Positions 57,342 through 64,000 of a stretch of DNA of 64,000 nucleotides are shown here, one piece after another. How positions within the stretch are numbered: position 1 is the stretch's first letter; each line of letters starts with the position of its first letter. Where the stretch lies: the NCBI RefSeq assembly GCF_016802725.1, contig NC_052672.1, positions 16,564,710 through 16,628,709 on the forward strand, read 5' to 3'. The notes below the pieces were generated by a model. It searched no databases, had not been told where the DNA came from, and saw only the letters and a program-made list of their open reading frames with translations. Made by a program: the position numbers and the translations under genes. Source of the DNA: Solenopsis invicta. Its lineage: Eukaryota > Arthropoda > Insecta > Hymenoptera > Formicidae.

Positions 57342-60300
57342 TTGATGCTTCTTATCGAAGCATCTTGTTAACGGTGAAACCATAAACCGTATGCAATATT
57401 TGGCAGATGTTATAAACAAATTTTATGTCTCATTTTTTGTTAAATCTTCGTATTGAATACGCGTACTCATGACACGGTAACTCCACAGGCAAAAAGTTCT
57501 TCGGGCGACACTCAGACTGTTGAGAAATAGAGTCATCAAATTACGACTCATCGATTATACCGCGGGCTGACCGTAACGTCAAGATCCGTATAATAAACGC
57601 GACAATGCCGCCTTTGTTTTCCTCATGGACCTCTTCTCGTATACTATTAACGATAACGCGCATGCCTCTTGAAAGTTTTTAAGACATACACGGATGAGTC
57701 GTGAAGAAGTGCTCTTCTCTCTTTCTCGCGCTCCGCGCCTTTCTATTTCGCTTCTTTTTGGCCCGATGCGCGCAGAACGAGCCGCAGAAGAACCTATCCA
57801 CTCGATTCTATTCTTACACTTTTACCCGACGTAGGTACGAACCTGACGTTGACGTGTACCAAGTGCCTTCGAGCGGGTTTCTCGAGTTCAGGGTTGATGT
57901 GGAGTGTATGAGCGAACGATTCCGTTAACTAAGCTCCGTTTGTATAAGCATAGAGCATTTCTCACGAACAGCCACTGGGAATAGCCCCGACTGGTTCTTC
58001 AAAGGAAATTTCTTGCTTATTAATGCATGCGCATGCTATTAATATGCCAAAAATTCCGTTCACGAAATTACCTGACACATTATGGAAGGCTATCAGTTGC
58101 ATAATTTATACATTTACATATTTTAATATATTGTCCAGCATCAATATTGAATAAGTATTGAATCTTATGCATTTCCAGCATCAACATCTTTGAATTTTTA
58201 CAATATTACCTTTCTCTATATGTATTAATTACACTTTTATTTAAGCCACAACGACATTTTTAAATAATAGAAGATTGTTATCAAAATCTAAGATAATACA
58301 TTTATTATATTTCTAAAAAAAATTATGGCAGGTACTTGACACTCCCAAAATTAATAAAATTTAAGATATTTTTTGTATATATAAAATTTTAACAAAAATT
58401 GAATAGAAAATTGACATATTTACGTTTATATACAGATGCGCTTCAAATAATATAACGCAAAACGTATTTGGTGCATGTAAAAGTAACAAAGATACTTATC
58501 TCGATTTTATTGTGATAATTTTATTGAGATATCCTACATAATCATGTAATCACCGGCGGTACATCTGCTATCGCGATTACCATCGTTGTTTCTGATATTA
58601 TATAATCAACGTGACTATTGTTGGTGTACGGATTGCATCGTGCGGCGTATTGATACCGTTTTACGCCTCCGGGGAAGCGCTCGGCTCTTCCATTGCCGCG
58701 GCACCGACGTCTTCGGAAAGCTGCCAATCAAGGCGCGATCGCGTTGCTCTCCTCGAAGGGCAGATTTCAGATCTAAGAGATCGACCGACGTAATCTGAAT
58801 GCGGCGTTCAATAACCCCGCGGCTAAACGCGACGTTCACTAAGTACGAAGGACAATGTCCAACCGGCGAGATTGTTCAGATAAATGCATCATTACTGAGC
58901 TTTGCAAAGCCTGGTGCGATTGAATCTCTTCCGCGTAACTATCCATCTATCTATCTATTTGTATCATTATCTTTTCCCGCCTCGAGCATCTTTACTGCAA
59001 TTAACGAACTATCTTTTACTTCGACAGACACAAAAAGATAATTTTGCGCGCGTACAAATGACATTTATTTTGCTCCTAGAAATTATTTTTTACTAGAGTA
59101 AAAATGTTCTGACTAGCGTTTAAAGCACAAAAATCTAAAATTATATTTTAAAATTTGCGGGCAAAAACTAGTATTTTAAAATTATTTTTAAACTATATGT
59201 AAACGTAGATAAGTAAATTCAATTTCTATTAAAATTTCATATACACGACAAATACCTTAAATTTTATTAAAATTTATATTTTAAAACTCGATGTTGCAGT
59301 GTTGAATGTTTACTTCAAGATTAGATTTTAAAATTATTATTTAATACGATGCGAACATACTCATCGTGAAATTAAATGAAGACTGCTAATTAAAAGTAAA
59401 TTATTAGAAAAATGCACAGCCAATGATTAAAGGATGAGAGAACACTATATGATCAATCGGTCCGGCGAGTTCGGCCGTTTCGCTTAAATAAGAGCGATTT
59501 ATTCCGCGCAGCACGATGACGAGGATGAACTTAAGAACTCTCGCTTCGTAAAGTGTTGATAATTGATATTTGATCGCGTGCCAGGCCGGCAATTAAATGC
59601 TTTCAGGAAGCCGCTACGGCGGCCGTACGGTTTTTTATCGCGCACGTCAAGCGAGAGAGAAAGAGAGGATCCGAGATGAAGAGAAGCGCTCGCGCTCGCG
59701 CGCGCGTATACACGTGAAAAGACAACCGACTGTCTGACTGTCAGTCCGTCTGTCTCGCCGGCCACACCTTCGCGGACAGACGGACGAAGAGAAAGAGAGA
59801 CGGACGTGGAGGAGTATCGCGGCTGGTGAACCTAGAGATGGGATGACGGATAACTCCGTTCGATCGATCGTTCACCTGGTGATGGATCTGTTCTCGACTA
59901 TTCTTTATTCCCGGCATTCTCCCCCGCGCCCGTACCTTATACCTCACCTTACTCAGGGCTCGCTACGTACATCTTACACGCATTTTCAATCACGATCTAC
60001 GATTCGAACTTGTATGGCTTTATCTCGATTGTAAGTCGCAGGTAATGAGAGAGGCCGAGAGGCGTAAAAAATTCGGTAATGTCGAATTCTATTGAATTCT
60101 ACCGTTCGTCATATTCGGCTACGTAATGAGGTCATAATAACAGTACACCCCCCTCTTCTCTTCTCTTTTCCTTTCTTTTCTTTCGTCTGGTAGACATTCG
60201 TTCGATCTCGTAGACGACGGTATCGATCACGGATCAGAGTGACGTAACGCATGCCCGCAACTAGGACAGCTCATATTTCGCACATCGTCAGACGGATGAA

Positions 60301-61147
60301 TAATTCAGCAGTCTCTTAATTCGAAATGTCATCACACAACCACGCGCGAAGATTCTTGACCGCACCGCGCAAATCCGGACAACATTTCTGAAACGTCGAA
60401 CATGCTTCGTTGGCACATTTCATATGCACATCCAGCCGAATGTCGATTAGTTAGCACGGCGTAGAACACGGAGAACGCGTGATCTCTTCTCGAAAGGTCA
60501 TTCATCACGGTGCTCTTTTTTTTTCTTACATCGCGAATTAATTCGTTACTACCGTTAAGTAGATTAATAAAAATGTCCGGGCGGCATTCACACACGTTAG
60601 TCGCGCGTTCCCCGAGAATGCGATCGACACGACGAAATGATTTACGTGCCATTATCGAGAAGAGTCAGACCGCTGCGTAGTCCTTCATACACGAGAGTTC
60701 GAAAGTCGACGGACGATTAGCGGTGAAAGTCTTGCGGCGTGAATTACGACGTGTCCGGAAGACACATGCATCTAGCACGTAGGGCGTTTACTCAAAGGTA
60801 TAATCGATTTATCGTCACCACTGTAGGAGGTTACAGCCTACGGCGATGATAAAGCTACCGGTACCGTTCCGGTACCAGAGTTATAAGAATAGAGAGGAGC
60901 AAAAATTCTTGTGTAAGATCGATATAAGCTATATAATTATTGAAAAAAAGATTGTAATGAAAGATTAACATTAAAATAGATTACTTTGTAGTTTTAACAT
61001 CATTTTATTGAAATAAAAAAAGGTTGTATCTATGTACTAATTAAATGTGTCATTTCATATCAGTATTTAAGTATTTTCAGTTAATACAGAGTGTCCGCTC
61101 AAAATTTATAAATTCTGAACTATTAATTTAAGCATCATTTTTTTCTT
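57342..61147. other. gene-free stretch
   Basis: Mixed AT-rich and CpG-rich DNA. Short opposed frames near 58540-58840 and 59500-59950 are not supported. A palindromic CCGGTACC direct repeat lies at about 60858-60876. Confidence 0.45.
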
Positions 61148-61245
61148 ATAGAGCAAAAATTTAAATACGTAAATAAATATTTTTTATAGTACTATTCGAA
61201 TAAATGATTAAAATTATTAAAATTTAGGAATTTTTTCTCTTGATG
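61148..61245. mobile_element. MITE family B, right-end fragment
   Basis: Shares TAGTACTATTCGAATAA and ATTAAAATTT with 37600-37645 and ends in a TTAGGAATTTTTTCT terminus-like word. The left part is not recognisable. Confidence 0.55.
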
Positions 61246-63104
61246 TAGTTATAGCAGAGGTAGAGTAACTTTCTGTGGTATAGTTTTCTATGATTTATAT
61301 ATGAACAAATTGATATTATCATTAATAAAGAGTTAATAATTTTTGCAGCAATTTAGATTGATTTCTTTTTTCTTATAATTGAATACGGAAAGAGAAAAAA
61401 AGTTACTAATGGAGACAAAAGGATCAATATTGACGAGACGTTTGTTAGTTTGGAATACGATCTGTTTACAGAAGTGCTCAAGAACTAAGCTAACTGGGAT
61501 TAAATATCTCCTGACATCTGAACAGCCGATTAGCCTGCGCGGAAAGCGCCTCTTTTAACCCTTCCACCATCCTCGAGGTGGGAAGGGTACTTCGACTCGG
61601 CCTCTATAAGAAAATCGTAAAGATCAAATAAAAGTGATTTGCGGTTGAGTTCAATTTATCGTATCTGAAACATCGACCATTACTTTTCACTCACATGTTC
61701 ACCATGCCAGACTTGACGGGCGGCGCGGCGTCGCATGAAACGAACCTGTAAAATTTATTACATTGCCTTTATCTTACGTAGAATACTTTACTTTGTTTAA
61801 TATTATTCCTGTAACGCGCACGCCCTGCGGATTACCAGTGGAGCATCAATGAAAATAATGACGATTGTTAAATGGTTGATATAATGGCTGAGAGCCCACT
61901 GTATTTATGCGCGTTTATGGGGAGATATCTTATCAGGCTTGCTTTATATATCTGTTTTAGTCGGTAGCGGGTGAATGTGGAAAGAGACGTGAATATATAA
62001 TGAATCCTACGAAGCGCGCCGCAGGTATATTGAGCCATCAGGTAGACGAGACAACCTTCCACAAATGATGCTTTTAAAATCTTTAGTCACCTGAGTTTTA
62101 TTTACGAGCGTCCGACTAATTATGCAAAATTCGCTGTCACTGTGTATGCTAAGTTTTGCGCGCAACCGAATGCTATAACGCTTAAAATCGATTCGGTGAA
62201 GTTGGAAAAATTATTCACGCTAATGTGGAAAATCGCGAAAGATATTGTCGGCTACGGTTTAGACTCTATTTACCCAAGTATCTTCTATCACTTCGGATTT
62301 ATTAAAATTTTTTATGCAATTAATAATGTGCCCAACATCCAAATTTGGAATAAATCTTCTTCAGCGAAACTAACTAATATTATTTTCTTCACTGACATAA
62401 ATTTCGTGGACATTATCTCGTGCGATTTTTCTATCTTTATTTTATGGCGGCCATTCTTTCAAGTCAGATACAAAGAGCATGATTAAGAGCAAAAACGCAA
62501 ATGCAGCTCGTTGAAGAGCAAAGGAGTAACAAGTAATGCGCGTAAAGAACTGCAGAATCAGCAATTGGCAGAAAGTACTGTGGAGTAATAAAGTCGGCAG
62601 ATAAGGCCCGCATATATGAAATCAGGCCAAGACTCGCCAAGCGTTTCGCCCACGAAGTTCAAAGCATGGCCGATTAAAATTGCGGTGGCGACAACGATGG
62701 AGGACGACAGCTCAATTATCACGGCATATACGGTCTCTCAAGTTTTGACTCCTTTCTATATGCGAATTCAACGACCAACTTGGGGAATTGTTCTCTCCTT
62801 GCCAGAAGTATTCAGATATAAATTTTGAGGTGTTATGCAATTAAAAAATATTCAAGGTAATTTGCATGAAAGTTACATTTGACATTTTTCGGCCGATTTC
62901 AACTCGTCTGTTTAAACAAAATCACAAATGAAGCATCGATATAAAAATATTCTCTCAAAATTAAATTTCAAAACGTTGCAAAAAGTAATATCCTGATTAA
63001 ATTTTCACTAAACCTACTTCACTAAATCGATTAAGAAACTTATTTATATGTAGGGAAGATGGGGATTGTGGAGCGTCCTGTATATGCACGCACACGATGC
63101 CATT
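61246..63104. other. gene-free AT-rich stretch
   Basis: The frame at 62142-62486 is 114 codons only if a GTG start is allowed; the first in-frame ATG is at 62223. Its composition is that of AT-rich DNA (Ile, Phe, Asn). Not called. Confidence 0.45.
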
Positions 63105-63310
63105 CTAGCAAGAAAGACCCCTGGTGCGTCCACCGCCGGTCCTCGGCGTGGAGGATAAATTATTGTTGTTAATGACATATTTATCGGTGGTACCGCGCTG
63201 AGGATACCGGGAAGCGAGACATTGAGCCGCTCCGTCCATTTCGTGGTAAACCACCGACTCGCTAATGTCTTTATTCAGCTTGTCCTGACCATTTCGGTTT
63301 CCGTTTTTGC
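63105..63310 (-). CDS. candidate terminal exon, product unknown
   Basis: On the minus strand a frame of about 68 codons ends at TAG (63105-63107). It can be entered from an acceptor-like TTTATCATCCTTGGAAG or the AG two bases later. The translation is polar and protein-like: GNRNGQDKLNKDISESVVYH, later KYVINNNNLS and an Arg/Gly-rich tail RTGGGRTRGLSC. It would be a last exon. The acceptor is mediocre, the + strand is also open across part of it, and only a weak AATAAG-type poly(A) signal lies downstream, so it may be chance. No family is recognised. Confidence 0.2.
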
Positions 63311-64000
63311 CTCTTCCAAGGATGATAAACACGTGATAACTATGTTGCCAACTAGAATTATTTCATTCATACCTATATTTCTTCGGCGAACAAAATCGCA
63401 CCTACTAAGAATTTCTTTCTCATAAATCGCGCGTTATTAAAAAAAAAATTGAAATGATCGAAATAAATTAGCGATTACATTTCATCATTTATGGTAATTT
63501 TTACACGACAGGAAGAGTTCAAAAACACCTTGCTAAATATGCGTTAATAAAATGAAAAATGTTATCGAAGTTTGTCGAATATGTGTTATCTGTCCGCACG
63601 TCGTTTCGCATTTCTCATATGAGAAGAATAATTGATTCGAATCCGTTGAGGATTTCGTTAATGGAGAAGATGAGATTCAATGATGGCCATTAACAGCTTA
63701 ACGTTCGATGCACTCTCGGATTAGCGTTGGCTAGCGGAGATTAAGGTGCCGTAATGAATGGCAACTGTTTTCAAACAAAAACCTGAGAAAAAGTTTCGCG
63801 ACAATGATTCGCGGGATACGGGATCACAGGCAGCTTTTGGTAAGCTTCATCTGCGTGTGTAAGAAAGATAAGAGAGGAAGCGTACACAATCCCATCATGA
63901 CGTCTCGCTTTCGCACGCGCGTGTGTCCGTCCTGCGAGGCGCGAAATCTTTTTGCAGCGCCGAATCATTCTTTAATGATGATTAATGAACGGCCCGTATT
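63311..64000. other. gene-free stretch to window end
   Basis: No credible gene, RNA or repeat is visible. Confidence 0.5.

Noticed and set aside
62142..62486. 114-codon + strand frame
   Set aside because: Needs a GTG start, which is not expected in a nuclear gene. The composition is that of AT-rich non-coding DNA.

Overview
This window looks like nuclear DNA from an insect with a CpG-rich, microsatellite-rich genome. A hymenopteran, perhaps an ant, is my best guess. That rests on overall texture: AT-rich stretches alternating with CpG-rich ones, many TA-flanked MITEs, long gene-free distances and GT-AG introns. No diagnostic gene confirms it. There are no bacterial operons, ribosome binding sites, rRNA genes or CRISPR arrays.

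Coding content is very low. The best coding feature is one internal exon on the + strand (49828-50113): 95 open codons with a good 3' splice site and a CTTG|GTAAGT donor. Its gene is not identified. A CpG-rich segment at about 5.1-5.8 kb has the look of a promoter plus a non-coding first exon, ending at ACG|GTGAGC (donor at 5766). If both belong to one gene, most of the window is one very long first intron, but that link is untested. Two weaker candidate exons lie on the minus strand (46412-46497 and 63105-63310). Most other open frames are chance frames in CpG-rich, purine-rich or tandemly repeated DNA.

The most distinctive structure is a complete non-autonomous inverted-repeat transposon at 43108-45906 (about 2.8 kb). 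It has two collinear arms of about 485 bp and an exact 9-bp target-site duplication (ATAAACGAA on each side). Its interior is built mostly from a 10-bp tandem repeat in two blocks, with a 16-bp and an 8-bp repeat as well. The 9-bp duplication and long arms point to the Foldback or Mutator-like classes. No transposase is visible.

Smaller palindromic elements are scattered through the window: family A (9.9, 10.8, 14.5 and 31.2-31.7 kb), family B (33.2, 37.4 and 61.2 kb), family C (21.3 kb), family D (17.7 and 57.2 kb), family E (40.2 kb) and a hAT-like element (54.8 kb). Several perfect short hairpins (20.4, 25.7, 26.7-26.8 and 40.0 kb) and a decayed tRNA-like/SINE-like sequence (8.05 kb) complete the picture. 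Layout: 0-5 kb mixed non-coding; 5.1-5.8 kb candidate promoter and first exon; 6-43 kb intron-like or intergenic DNA with MITEs and microsatellites; 43.1-45.9 kb foldback element; 46-50 kb candidate exons; 50-64 kb further non-coding DNA with MITEs and one weak terminal-exon candidate.
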